A stretch of 64,000 nucleotides of DNA from Siderastrea siderea (Eukaryota; Cnidaria; Anthozoa; Scleractinia; Rhizangiidae). This document shows, in pieces, positions 1-13,500 of this stretch (position 1 is its first letter; each line of letters begins with the position of its first letter). The notes below the pieces were generated by a model. It searched no databases, was not told the origin of the DNA, and saw only the letters and a list, made by a program, of their open reading frames with translations. The stretch is from NCBI GenBank assembly GCA_964030785.1, contig OZ034975.1, forward strand, positions 44,198,069-44,262,068, read 5' to 3'. The position numbers were made by a program, and so were the translations under genes.

Positions 1-650
1 GAAACCTAAAACCGGCAAATTGTTCCGTGAAAGTTGATTATTCGCGCTATCGCTTGCGATGAAGGATGGCTTCGAAATTCATGATTTTCGGTTTCGTTTT
101 ATCATAAGCTTACTGCTTTGTGAAGATCCTATTTACTGAAGCCACATTTCCAGAGTTACTGTTTAATAGAATTTTAAAGAGCTATTGATGGAATTGTTTA
201 ACAGTGTTTTATAATATATACAAAAATCGAAAACTCGACTGCACGATTTGCGTGCTTGTGGTCTTATTTGCTCCATTTCTCTGCAGGTTTTTGCGCCCAA
301 AACTCAGTCGATTACCTCTCGAATTTGTGCCGACAACAAAATTATTTGTTACTTAAGTTGCTGAGAGTAATTTATCTATCATAAATTGTCTTCTTTCTTT
401 TTCCGTACTCAATTATAAAACTGACAATATCGCAAAATTTAACTGCGCCATTTTGTTTGTTTTCATCAAGTTTTTGCCCCGATTAGTGAGTTAATCGACC
501 TCGCTAGGTGGATTAAATTTAACCCCTCGTTTATCACTTGGTTAGTGTTAATCGTGCTTTCAGGAACAGAATCTAACCGAAGGATAAATTTCATCCCGGA
601 TTAGCGAGATTTAATCCTCGATTAACGCTAATCGGCTTTCCAGGAACCGC
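1..650. other. no gene recognised; upstream flank or intron
   Basis: No coding exon is recognisable here on either strand. The exon that should precede the first visible ATPase exon (the segment before EEG-RLIF) is absent, so this is either intron of the left-hand ATPase gene or flanking DNA. Positions 480-650 hold imperfect inverted copies of a TTAGTG-TTAATCG type motif followed by a CAGGAAC motif, suggesting an old repeat, but no clean boundaries or target-site duplication are seen. Confidence 0.5.
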
Positions 651-1040
651 GGCCAGGAGTATTACTGCTCCCCCCTGGATGGGTGCTAGGCCATCACAGG
701 ATACCTAGCAAAAAGTGACTGGGAGTATTACTACTACCCCCTGGATGGGATGCTAGTCCATCACAGGGTGCCCAGCAAAAAGTGACTAGGAGTATTACTA
801 CTACCCCCTGGGTGGGATGCTAGTCCATCACAGGATGCCCAGCATAAAGTGACTAGGAGTATTACTGCTCTCCCCTGGATGGGATGCTAGTTCATCACAG
901 GATCCCCAGCAAAAAGTGACTAGGAGTATTACTGCTCTCCCCTGGATGGGATGCTAGTTCATCACAGGATCCCCAGCAAAAAGTGACCAGGAGTATTACT
1001 ACTCCCCCCTGGATGGGATGCTAGTTCATCACAGGGTTAA
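651..1040. repeat. 67-bp minisatellite, about 6 copies
   Basis: Six tandem copies of a unit of 66-67 bp. The anchor GAGTATTAC starts at 657, 723, 790, 857, 924 and 991. Each unit contains a C-run, then CTGGATGGGATGCTAG, then CATCACAGG and AGCAAAAAGTGAC. Copies differ by a few substitutions; the last is cut off after CATCACAGG. No open frame runs through it. It is non-coding and likely polymorphic in copy number. Confidence 0.9.
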
Positions 1041-1342
1041 CTCCAAGCATTTTCATAGGATCCCCTGATAATTCACTGGTACCAATTTATACACCTGGGT
1101 GGAGAGAGACAATGTGGAGTAAAGTTTCTTGTGTAAGGAAACAACATGGGACAATGTCGAGACCATGTCTTGAAACAATGACCCTCCTGCTCGACTTTGC
1201 TCTCCCAATCTAAGGTCCAAGGCGATGGCCACTACACCACCACAGATATTACAATCTTCAATTTGCCATTACTTATCAATGTGAAAAAGTACTTGTGGAA
1301 TGTGCTCAAAAATGTGTTATTAAATCAGGTTGTGTTTTGCAT

Positions 1343-1775
1343 ACCGTAAACTGCTGCTTATAAGCCCTGAGCTTATACAACGTCGTAAGGGGCTTTGGAT
1401 GGGCCTATAAACGGAGGGGCGTATATTCGGGAGGGCTTATAAGCAGAATAAAAAAAAACGTTTCAAAATGAGCCACAGCAGTGCTAATTGAAATACGTTT
1501 TTAATTTCCCAGTTTTTAATTAACTTTTGGAACATCAAAATAAATCGAATTCATTTCAGTTTTAACAACAAAATCAAAACTGTAACAACACAAACGTAAC
1601 TGGAACGTAACAAATTATACAGAAGCTCACAGTTCACCTTCACAGTGTTCTGCGAGAGTGCTTAATATTAAGGAAACAAGGAAAACTAGAGGGGGGCTTG
1701 TAACCAGATGAATTTTTTTTGTTTACAGGTAGATGGGCCTATAACCGGGGGGGCTTATAAGCGGCAGTTTACGGT
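1343..1775. mobile_element. non-autonomous TIR element ending 41 bp upstream of an ATPase exon
   Basis: Inverted ends of about 24 bp: the left end reads ACCGTAAACTGCTGCTTATA and the right end is its near-complement, ending CAGTTTACGGT. Inner motifs GGGCCTATAA and GGGCTTATAAGC recur in the interior. No transposase frame is present. A lone related end (GGGGGGCTTATAAGCGGCAG) occurs at 36124-36155, so this is a dispersed family. The right end lies only 41 bp before the splice acceptor of the exon at 1817. No clear target-site duplication was found. Confidence 0.65.
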
Positions 1776-1816
1776 GTGGGGCTTACGTTTTACTAAAAAT
1801 GCTGTTTTGTTCCTAG

Positions 1817-4800
1817 GTCGTTTGATCTTTGATAACTTGAAGAAGTCCATTGCATACACACTGACTAGTAACATTCCTGAGATCACACCATTCCTGATGT
1901 TTATCATCATCGGCATCCCTCAGCCTTTGGGCATCATCACCATTCTCTGTATTGATTTAGGAACTGATATGGTGAGTATGAATACAATCTCAGGGTTTGT
2001 TGAACGACATTTACTCATGAGCAACTTTCAGCGTGTGGACACAGCTTATTAGTTATGCAAAACACGAGTTTAAGAGTCTGAAAGTTCAAAACTCCCACAC
2101 TGCATACTAAAGACGAAGAATAATAAAAATAAAAAATAAATACATGTAAAAGAGATTTTTTTATTGTGGTATCAGTTAAACACATGGTTTGAGTCAAGGA
2201 AGTAAGACGTTGATGTGCAAAGGTGATGTCTTCACTAAGAAAGCAGCTGTTTGCGCTTTATCTTTTGCAGTAAGGTTTAAATAAACTCCCTTATGTTATC
2301 CTGGTTAATTTTTTTTCTGAAATCGTAATTTTACCCGTTTTCTTATGTTTTAGGTTCCTGCCATTTCCCTAGCTTATGAGAAGGCAGAGAGTGATATTAT
2401 GAAGAGGAAGCCTCGTGATCCCTTACATGACAAACTCGTCAATCAAAGGTATCCCACTTTTGTTTAAAACACAGCCTGGAACGAAGAACACTTTCTGGTT
2501 GGAATTTCACAAGAGGTTCATCCTAATAACAAAGTGTACTGATTCATTTTTTGTTTTCTTTACCAGATTGATTGCCATGGCTTATGGACAGATTGGTTTC
2601 ATCCAGGTAAGAGAGGTTTTTTCTTCGCCCATTTCTCCAACATAGGAAAGAGTGGTGAATTTATCTCTCTGAAAACTTGGCCATGCCCAGTTTTCCTTCC
2701 AGCAAGAACAGCATAGGAAAGAAGAAATGCCTTTTACTCTCTTTGAGTACTTTGACAAAAATATATCTTTGACCAATTTTCTGAAACTTAACTTATGCAA
2801 ATGCAAATTTATATGTACATCTACGCTTAGCGTTCTTGTATACAATCAACGCCACAGGAAGATATTACTTCCTGTAATAGTTTTGATTTGAACGGTGTTG
2901 ACAAAACTATTGGAAGCTGTTGCATTTTACAGCATAACAGATGAAGCAATGTATGTACATACAACTCAACAGCTGCACCGCTATTGCAGAGGTCAAGGGT
3001 TCAATCCCGTACAAGCCTGAATTTTTTTCAGGCTTTCTTTGAATTCACAGCTGCAAAAGTTGTTTCTAGAACTGCGATGATCTTCTTTACATTTAATATT
3101 CAATAGCTTTCAGTTTGAATGGTTGCGCGTGACCATTCCATCCTCGTACTCCAAAGTTTACTACTAGGCCTAGCTACAAAATTCCAAAAAAAATGGCCTA
3201 AAAATCTTTCCGGAATTTCTCCAAAAGTGTTCTAAAAATCTTAGATTTTTCACCTCTAAAAGTCCCATAAAACTCCTTAAAATATCTAAAAATCCAATAA
3301 TATTAAAAAAAAACTGGATGACCTGTGGCGAAAATTCTATGGCTTTGGTAGGCTTTCTGCTAGTGCCCTCAGTCTCAGCCAAATCAACAAGCTCTGCTGA
3401 GCCCGCCATCAGCAACCAATGCTGGTTTATGGGTAAAATCACTGACTGATACTGTGACGGGGCATCAAAACATTGCAAATAAAGGCTTCAGGATCGCTTG
3501 TGTCGAAACTTTTCCAAGTTTCAAGCTTTTTTGTAACAAATAAACAAAAAAACCTTGAGAATATTCACCAAAATCTCTAAAAGTCCCTCCAAATCTCTAA
3601 AAATCCTATAATTTTCTTAAAACCCACAAAAAGGTCCGGATTTTTGTAGCTAGGCCTCTTTTAATACAGCCACAAGGTATAATGGTTGGTGTTGGCGTTT
3701 GTTTTATCACCAGGCTTTAGGAGGCTTCTTCACGTACTTTGTAATCATGACGGAAAATGGATTCCGCCCAACTCGTCTGTTCGGAATAAGAGAGGAGTGG
3801 GAAGATAAGGATAACCATGGCGTCGTGGACAGCTATGGACAAGAATGGGTCAGTGATTTACCAGTAACCACAAGAGAGGATGAACTTGGAGAGTGAATCC
3901 CCCGTTCCCAATGATAATTATTTGAAATTTATTATTAGTTCACACCCATGCTGCAAAGGTTATTTTTATCTGTTGTTTCCATGTCAACAATCTAAAATTA
4001 CATGACGCCATTTTAACTGACCAATAACCACGCAGTATGACACAGGACCAAAACTAGATTTCACATAATGTTCATCGCAAGAGACCCATGTATGGAGAAT
4101 TCACTCTCTTCCTTCATCGTCTCTTGTTTAGAGTTATATCTTGTTGAATCATAGTTGAGGGCATTAGTTGTCTATAAACAGACTTCTGGGTGATTGGACC
4201 ACGAAGACGGAAGTAAAAGGGACGTTTCAAGAAATCAGTAGGACAGCAAGAAAAAGAAATTCGTTCACATTTTTTCCCTTTTAATCGCAGAGTGGTTTTT
4301 GGTGCGTAACAGTTTGTGTCTTTAAGACCTGAAATGGAAACAAATGATTTAAAAAGTGCCTGAGTGGAAATTGAAATACACCGAGATCCCATGTAAGGGT
4401 TTCCGTTTCCTTTCGTTCAAATTTAAAAAATTTACTCTTTTGGCAGCAGTTTTGGGAATATCCGTTTTTGGTAAGTTTTCGATCGGTTGCATGTGGACGA
4501 AAGGGGTACGGCCTCGGTCAGGCGGATTGAACATTACTCCAACGTTGTTGAATACAACTTTGTTGTATGAATGTTTGACGGCAAACAAACGTCATTGAAC
4601 ATCATTCAGGATCCTTCAGAATCACTTAACCTATTGACATCCGGCATGCTTCAAAAAAATGGTACTTTCAAGCACCAAATGGCCATTTTTAGCCCTATTT
4701 GATCCAACTTCGTCCCAATCCTCACGAAAAGTGCTTTCTAGCATGAACCGTCGGCGAAACAAATGATTTAAAAAGTGTCTGAGTGGAAATTGAAATACAC

Positions 4801-7491
4801 CGAGATCCCATGTAAGGGTTTCCGTTTCCTTTCGTTCAAATTTAAAAAATTTACTCTTTTGGCAGCAGTTTTGGGGATATCCGTTTTTGGTAAGTTTTCG
4901 ATCGGTTGCATGTGGACGAAAGGGGTACGGCCTCGGTCAGGCGGATTGAACGTTACTCCAACGTTGTTGAATACAACTTTGTTGTATGAATGTTTGACGG
5001 CAAACAAACGTCATTGAACATCATTCAGGATCCTTCAGAATCACTTAACCTATTGACACCCGGCATGCTTAAAAAAAATGGTACTTTCAAGGACCAAACG
5101 GCCATTTTTAGCCCTATTTGATCCAACTTCGTCCCAATCCTCACGAAAAGTGCTTTCTAGCATGAACCGTCGGCGTTTCTTTCGGTTTCAGGACGTTTTC
5201 TAGCATTTTGAGTTCGGGCATGCGCACAATCTAAAATCTACGGCTTTCCGAGATTTAGCGCACAATCCCGTTGCTTTCGTTCTCATTTCGATTTTTGCTG
5301 TCGAGTTAGCGATACGACCACGGTGATGAGAAAAGTTTGGCCTCAAAGCTCATTTTAAAAGGAAAGAGTTGGCCAAAAGTAGCAGTCAGTGTGAACACCA
5401 TGAGTTTCTTGTGTTTTTGAGGCAAAAGTTGCTTGGTTTTCTGGCTGTTACTCAGGTTTACTTGATCCGATCATTGTCGTTCAGGCGTCATTTAAAAGGT
5501 CTTTCTGTGGTGCATCGACTGACTATCAAAGCTATTCAGGGTCACTTAAAGTGATGACGTCACAAGTGGATCAAGACGCCTGCTCATTCATGGCCGCATA
5601 CGGACGCAACGGGCGTCAGTGGGTTAACTTGCCGAAGTCATCAATATGTTGAATGGAAATGTTAACCCTCTCACTCCCAGAGTCAGTTATGGAGACATAA
5701 AGGTGGTTCTAACTTTTTGAGTCTGCGGATGAAATCCTATGGGGTGACCATTCAAATGACTTTCACATGGTACTGTTTATATTTTAGTATTTTACAGAAT
5801 GAAATTGAGATTTATCTTGAATTTTGATTTTAGGCACTCTTGGGGGTGAAAATAAAACAATCGAATTCGTTTGACTGGGACCTCACCGCAGCGAAGGATC
5901 TTCACTTTGCAGTGGTCCTGAGAAGGGAAAACTACCATAGTTCGAGTCAACTACGCCCGTTTTGCTACCTATTCGCCTAGGAAAAGGTGACGAAAAAGGC
6001 GGGGCTTTGTAAAAACCAAGAGGACTGTCTAATTGTTGCTGTTGTTGTTTCTCAGACCTACAGTCAACGCAAAGTACTCGAGTACACGTGTCACACCGCC
6101 TTCTTTGTCAGCATCGTTGTTGTACAGTGGGCTGATTTGATCATCTGTAAGACGCGCAAAAATTCTATTTTCCAGCAGAAAATGACGTAAGTACTACTGC
6201 ACGATAGTAGAGAGTTTTGGTATTGCGTTTACGGCGAACGTAAAAACACTAATAAATAACACAGGCACGCATTGCGTGCTTGACCTATGTTGAAATATCA
6301 AGTCTCTTTCTAGCTTATTTGCTTTTTTTAAGACATACTCTGAGGACAAAACAACACACGCGAGTATTTCCCCCTCCGCTATAGTACACTGAGTGCATAT
6401 TGTTGCAATTGTTGCATTACGCTCATCTCAACTCACGTGCTGGTCATTTGAACGCTGATGGAAAGTAACTGTATTGAAAACAGCTTTATCTTTTACTCAG
6501 CAATACCCTTGGAATGCAAAACAAAATCCCCCTAAAAACCCAATCGGACCAAAATTGGGAGATAGAGCAATCATTGGGCTGGTAGGCCACAGCCTGGAAA
6601 GTCAAACTGACTCTACAACAAAACAACTGCATAAAAATTTCAAATTATATCTAAAACTGAAACCTCAGTTAAGGTCAGCTAATAATTGTCCACATATTAC
6701 TGAATGATATAAATCGAGGTCACAACGAGAGATGAAAGAAACAAGTGTAGTAGATAATAATTTGAGGAGAGGACAGCCATTGGCACTCACAGTTGCACAA
6801 ACTTGTTTATGCAAATTGAAGACCGAAAGAGGGCAAAAGTCGTTTTTCAAACAAATTTTCATGCCATATGTTCCTGTATATGATAAAACTAAGAAAGAAA
6901 TCATTTCTATGTCGGGTGGAAAATCTGTGGATATGACATACAAATCATGGACTCAACATTGTAAACTAAAACTTAACCTTATTAGGGGAAGAGAAAACAG
7001 GTTAAAAAACGTACAGACACACTTGAATGAACAAACTAATTTACGCAAATTGGAGACTAAACGCTTCAAGATTATACTGACTTATTTCACGCGCCTATCA
7101 CGTGGACTACAAATCACACATGCCTCAAAATTAGCCAAAATTGGCCAAAATTAGCCACAATGGTTGTTTACCATTTACACGGGCAAACCGGTCGGTTTAC
7201 CGTTTGGGTCGGTTTGGGCAAATGGTAAGCAAATTTCCGTATTGGGAAAATTCCGTTCGGGACTGGCGCGTACCATTTGCAGAAATCCCTGCCATTTACC
7301 AAAAAATTTGCCCGACGACGACGGCTAACGAGAAGGTCGCAAAACAAAAGCTTTGATTAACAAAACAACGACTCTGCACGTGCGTTCTTTTTGGTATATT
7401 TCTTTGCCGTTCTGTGCACAACTACAACGTGAAATGACCAAATTCAACGTTTTGTGTAGAACGCAACCACACGACGGTGAATTTTCGTTTT

Positions 7492-7522
<31 letters not shown>

Positions 7523-10500
7523 TAATAGTAATGACTTTATTCACGTGTCAAGTGATCTAGCACCCTGTAAAGACAGGGCGCTAATTGGGGACACAGCTAT
7601 TTTCTAATTAATTTTCTAAATAAGTTCTTCCTGAACTGATACGCCGTCCTTACAAATTCAGTTCCTGGATAATTCGACTGCATTAGACAGGTTAAACGAG
7701 TCGGAATAATCGCCAAGAAATTTCAAAGATTGTGAAGTCATTTTAAAAGTGACGTTTTCCTTCCCGTTAAGCTCCCTAATTAATTGTTGTTGGGACAGAA
7801 AATGGACGCGAGAGCCTGAAACTGGTATCAAAGATTAGGTTTGAACAACACCGCGGCAAAACGTCTGCGCTCACTACAGCCATTTCCGGTTTTGAGTTCA
7901 TTCGGTGATTCGGTGTGCTTTCTGTCATAACGTGTTGGAAAATTATTTGTGTGGATCAAGAGCCATAGACGAAAGAAGCAACGACGACAGATGTATAAAA
8001 GGTATGTAGGCGTTCTCGGTGGACCTCACTGAGTTTTTTACCTGGCCCACTGATTTCAAATTTATTTATGAGTACCCGCCATTTCTGTCAGTTGTGATCA
8101 TGAATGTGTTGTTCTTTAAAATCCGTTTGTGAGTGTTTCTGAGTAGTTTAGAGCGATGGTCTAAAATTTTTCCTGAAAATGGGCCCACAAAGGTTACCAG
8201 AAATATTGATCGTATGCTTTATAAAAAGCTGTGCTGAAGTGTTTTTTTTTTTAACAAGAATAAACCAACTTCACTGTTTTCTTCAGTAGCCTGCATTGCG
8301 TTTTCCTTTGTTTTATCTTTTTGTTTTGCGTCTTTTAGCGAACAACTACTCAATTAAAATGTGCTGTATTTTAGGGGCAAAGAAGTTGAGAATAAAGTCA
8401 TCTTCACCATCCACAAATGCAGTCAAGATTAAGGCAAACTACCTGTTTTTATAGACTTGAACGATATCTCACCTAAAGCAAAACCAACAGTCTGACACTT
8501 ACAAGCAATTTTCAATATTGTTTTTCCTACCTTTTGCAGTGAAATAAAGTAATCATGGCCATTAGATGTGTTGTCCTTTCTTTACAGAGTACTGAAATGA
8601 ATATGAGGCTTTTACAGTTTGTTGAAAACTCTTTCCATTTGCAATCTGTTGTTCAGAGGTTAGAGAAGGTTAAGAAATTGTGAAGCAATAAAAGCGACAG
8701 CTGATCAATAACTCGGATGATGGTTTATAAAATCTCAAAAGAAAACTTATCCCTCAGCCTGGAAAACTGTGAATAGTTGTCATTAAGTGCAGCGACTGGT
8801 GGAATCAAAACCGGTTCGACCAAACTCTGAAGCAGACAAGTAGCCGATTTTGATAATTTCATTGACTGAGCAATCTAGCCGAATGACCAAGAACAAATCG
8901 AAAATTGAACATTAATTTCGGATTTCGATAAGATGAGTTCAGTGCCCCTGATTTCCGACTATACTTTTAGTGGCATTACCTTGTTATTTTCTAACATGCG
9001 AACACAATGAAAACCCAAAAAGATAACCCATTTACTTAATAGAGTAAGTTGTAGATGAGCGACTTTTCCAGTTCATTCAAGCGAACAGCCAATAGTCTGC
9101 GGAGATTTGACAAGCCTTGGCAGGATATGGAAAGATTGCAAAATCAAGCAAGGCGGCTCGTGAATAAGAAAAGTCTTATATGTGTACAGTTTGAAGCCCG
9201 AAAACATTAATACTGATCTTTTGAGCTCAGATTCACAGAGAAGATCCCCCAAAATATCGGAGCACTTTCGGGCTTTCTGAGAAAGATTTTCGCAATAGAA
9301 GTCGTTCACAAAGAAGCACAGAATAACATGTGGGCTGAAAAAATCTCAGGACTGTTTGTTTTTGAAACGAACACCAGTTTGTTATTCCTTGGAAGGTCTG
9401 CAGCTAGGCAAGCCTTTCTTTATATATTAATTCAGTTTTTAGCTGAAAATTTCCTATGAAGACAAATAAAACTGTTGAAATGCTCAACTTTTCATAAAAT
9501 AATGTACCGGTCAAATTGAAGGTTGAACATGTCCCCCCGGGCAACCCCCGGGGCATTTGAACTTTTGGAATTTGTGTTGGTCAAATTCCCCTCCCCCGGG
9601 CCAAAAGGCGTTCAAATGCACCACTATAGGTCCATTTTAGGTGATCAAATGCCCCCATCCCCGGGAGATCTTTGATGCAAGACCATATTTTTTAACTGTT
9701 GTAGCTTTCAAATGCACTTAACTCAAGCCCGAAAAAAACTGAATAATACGACTGGTTTTTTGTTCAGCAGACAGTTCTGCGTTCATAAGATAGTTTTTAT
9801 TCCATATATTAAAGCACTATAAAGAGAACCAACCTCAAACTCTTAAACAGTTGACAAACTTTGATCACAAAAACCTAGATGGTATATACATGATGGCAAA
9901 AGTCATAATTTCAATATAGCAAACACAAACTTTTGGTTTATTTCAATAGATCGATATAGATCATTATAAGTTAGATCAGCACCGAGGACGTTATTCCATT
10001 TTGTACTTATTCTTTTCTGACCTCAAGATCGATTAACACTTCGTAATAAATACGGAGCAAAGCTTTTGCAGCCCTCTCTTTTGCAGCCAGTCGCAAACAA
10101 AGGCGTAATTTTGTCCTCTAAAATTCTCCAATGTAAGACGCTCTGTAAACTCCGCCATGTTTTCGTCACGTACAAGCACTGAGACAGGTAACATGAAACC
10201 GAGGCAATTTGTTCAAATTCCCCACCCTTCCCATGCGGTTTTCAATTTCCCCACCCCCGCGAAGACTTTAACTGTCAAATTCCCTACTCCCCGGGCACAG
10301 CAAAGAGTCAAATTCCCGGGGTATGCCCGGGGGGGGATGTTGAAGCTTTAATTTGACCGGTACATAAATATCTCATGCGGTAAATGTAGTTGCGAGATGT
10401 TGTCACGAACTGTTTATGAAAATGTTTGTACAAAAAAGTATGAAAAAGCTGATCAGCTTTCTGAAACATGAATTACCCTACCTTTTCGGCCTGCTCTTTC

Positions 10501-13500
10501 CCCTTATTTGTCTTGTTTAGTCTTTCTCATGTGGCGAATACTGAACAAGACAAGTAAGCCAACACGACAAAAACAAGAAACAATAACAATGCTCTCGTCG
10601 AGCGCGTGCGACTCCGATTCGGACTCCGAACTTAAAAACATAATTTTCAGCTTTGGTGCAAGTAGTAAACCCTTTGGTGCAAAAGTATGCCGCTAATGTA
10701 TAAAAAAACGCTTTCTAACAAGATAATTCTTTTCTCTACTTTTTTTCTGAAACTCTTCCTTTTTGCTTTTGAATTTCGCGCCACAGAAATTTATTGCTTG
10801 CGAGAGCTTTCGTTGCATGACCGGAAATTAAAAATTAACCGGAAGCTCAGTTGTCCACTCGTGCGCAGTGCGTTTTGCCGCGGTGTCGGTTTGAACAAAT
10901 GGTACACGAATTTCCGTTTGGAACATTCCGTCCGGAAAAACAGGACTACCTTTTCAGACGTTCCGTTGCTCCCGAAAATTTTCCACTGGAACGACCCGAA
11001 AAATCGTGTACCATTTACTTTCCAACCGGAATTTCCGGAAAGTTGCTGTAAATGGTAAACAACCAATGTTTCTCAACGTAATGTTACCCATGGAAGTTCA
11101 TATCCACAAGCACAGTCCTCACTGAACCTCCATTTACTATTTGCAAATTCACCCTCCTCTCCCACCAAAGGTCAACTTCTTCACAATTAATTAAATTATC
11201 TTTAACACGTCCCTATAAATTTCAAATTACCAAACAAAGCTGTTTCAAAAACCTTGAAAAGCACAATCAAAATTATCCACATCGAGAACAGATACAATCT
11301 TTTCAACCAACATCTTGCTCAAAGATACATAACCAAAACAGCTGTTTCATAACTCCAATCATAAAAGAACAAATTGAGGACGGTGCCTCCTTTTGTTACT
11401 GCGCATACGTTCTGCGCATCTCGAGATATTTGGGTTTCTTACATTCTCGTCCCCAGAGCTACGCGGCTTTTTTTTAAATTACGTCTCTTGTAGCTCTGGT
11501 AACGGCCAAAAATTTATTTGTTTTGATTGGCCGATTCAAACTGTATGCGCAAGAACGTAAAAATTTTTTGGCTTCTACGCATAACGTTTTATTTCCGATT
11601 GAATTAATCAGGGCAATATATTGACTTGATCAATTTCCACGCAAAGAGTGCGGTATAAGGCAGATTAAGCGACCAAAATTTGAATTCAAAGTGTTGAGAT
11701 TGTCGCTAAATGCCAGCGATTCTTTCCAACATTTTCTACAAAACTACAGCTTGTCCATGAATAAACTTACATGTAACTGTCTCATCAACTTTTGTAATGA
11801 CCTCTTGATGTCGATGTTTAAAAACTTGGACGCCAAATGCTTCTGGAATTTTCGATGGGGTAAAACGTAATACAGTATAGCGTTTAGGGGTGGCGAAACG
11901 ATAAGTACACAGTTGACATTCTCATACAACAGAAATAATATGTAATAAAATAACTGTACAATTCAATATAACGCAAATGCAATAATATTATACCTTTAAT
12001 CAGGCAAGATACAAATCCAAAACCCGTGAGCAAAATGCAGGGACAATCGCTCTTCTGAACAACTACAGCACGAAAGGGAGCTTCTTAAGTTTGTTCCTTT
12101 TAACGCTCCAGGTTTTCCGCTAATTGCAGGAGATTAAGAGGGTCCCGAACAGCTTTTAGTCGATCCATAAAGCACCACGACTCGATCGATAGGAATTCAA
12201 ATTTCTCAGTTGTTGTCAGAATTGTCATGCCCAGAGCTCCACGGACGAGAACGGAGCAGGCGCAATAGCACCTTAACGAATTAGACATGCGCTACCGGAT
12301 GTCGTGAATTTCACGACATCCGGTAATGGCTGATACCAGAGCCCTACGATCCCACCGCTGACAGAACAGATCGTAGGCTCTGGGAACGAGAATGGGTTTC
12401 TTAAGAAATTTGCCCACTAATACCAAAATATTTTTGTCCGTTTTATAACTATGTGGAAAAAGCAGATCTTAGCCAGGGCTATCAGAATCCAAAAAGAAAA
12501 TTGGGGGTAACTATGCATTTTTCAGAGATAATTTAGCTTAAATTTGAAAAGAGATTGCCATACATTCTTTGTGTTTTAACACTTTTTTAGAATTATCGTT
12601 GCTAAATTATCTCTGAAAAATGCGTGGTTACCCACATTTTTCTTTTTCAATTCCAATAACCCTTGATAAGATCTTCGGCCAGATCTTCTTTTTCCCCATA
12701 GTCATAACCTTTGCAAAAATACATCCCTATTAGGAGGCACCGTCCTTAAATTACAGTTTCTTGTCAACAAGTCTATTTTTGGAACGAGGTTGTTTTTGTC
12801 ACCGTCCACCGTTACCGTTGGCCACGACAAAGTTCAATTTTACCTGCCCTTACAGTAGTTTTTGGAATTTACCATCAATTCCACCACACCAAGCCTTTAC
12901 TCAAAATATAATATTCGAGAGGAAAAAGTAGAAAAGCACCTTTGCGCTGATCGTTTCCGTCCCCTTGTGCATTCAATCGTGTCCGTCCCCATGTACATTC
13001 AACATGGCCGGTAAGCTTAACCTTGTCTGACCTTCAGCTTCAGTAAGCGGATTCTAACCAGCTTTTTCATTGGTAGAATGTACTCTTAGCATAGCCTCAA
13101 TCTGATTGGTGCCACATAGTGCCACATAAATTCACCGGGGGGTGCACTCCCGTGTGAAAGGTGCGTGGATGCTCGTCGTCTCGCGTTCTCCGTCTGTTTT
13201 AGAATGGCATCTTTTAGAGGTCGAATGAAGAGCGTCCCCGCCCAGTCTCACGTGGGACCCCCCCCCCCCCCCCCCCCACCGATCATAAACACATACATAC
13301 AAACATACAAACAAACAAACAAACATAGAAAGCGCAAACTGCAGTCCGGCTAAGACCTATGTTTTCAACATAGGTCAACAAACTCGAAGTTTCTGTATAT
13401 ACGTATGCCATTTGAAATGAACTGATGAGTGTATTTCATAAGTCAAATTTACATAAATGATGAAGTTGTGGATTTAATAGAAATAGTTTTAAAATGAAAC

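Larger units (their letters stand above)
7157..11069. mobile_element. 3.9-kb interval bounded by 23-bp inverted repeats, with a nested element
   Basis: The left end at 7157-7179 and the right end at 11047-11069 are inverted copies of a 23-bp sequence built around GGTTGTTTACCATTTAC, with one mismatch. Related AAATGGTA and AATTTCCG motifs continue inward on both sides for about 200 bp. Either this is one large non-autonomous DNA transposon or two oppositely oriented copies of the same short repeat; no target-site duplication settles it. No transposase frame was found. A TAA-flanked element (9503-10364) sits inside. It occupies the largest intron of the left ATPase copy. Confidence 0.45.

Noticed and set aside
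6732..7154. 140-codon frame in the large left ATPase intron
   Set aside because: Has an ATG but no recognisable domain, no splice context and a Lys/Asn-rich composition expected of AT-rich DNA. Possibly a transposon remnant, not supportable as a gene.
13132..13353. Poly-Pro or poly-Gly frames
   Set aside because: Artefact of the C homopolymer and the adjacent ACAT/ACAA microsatellite.
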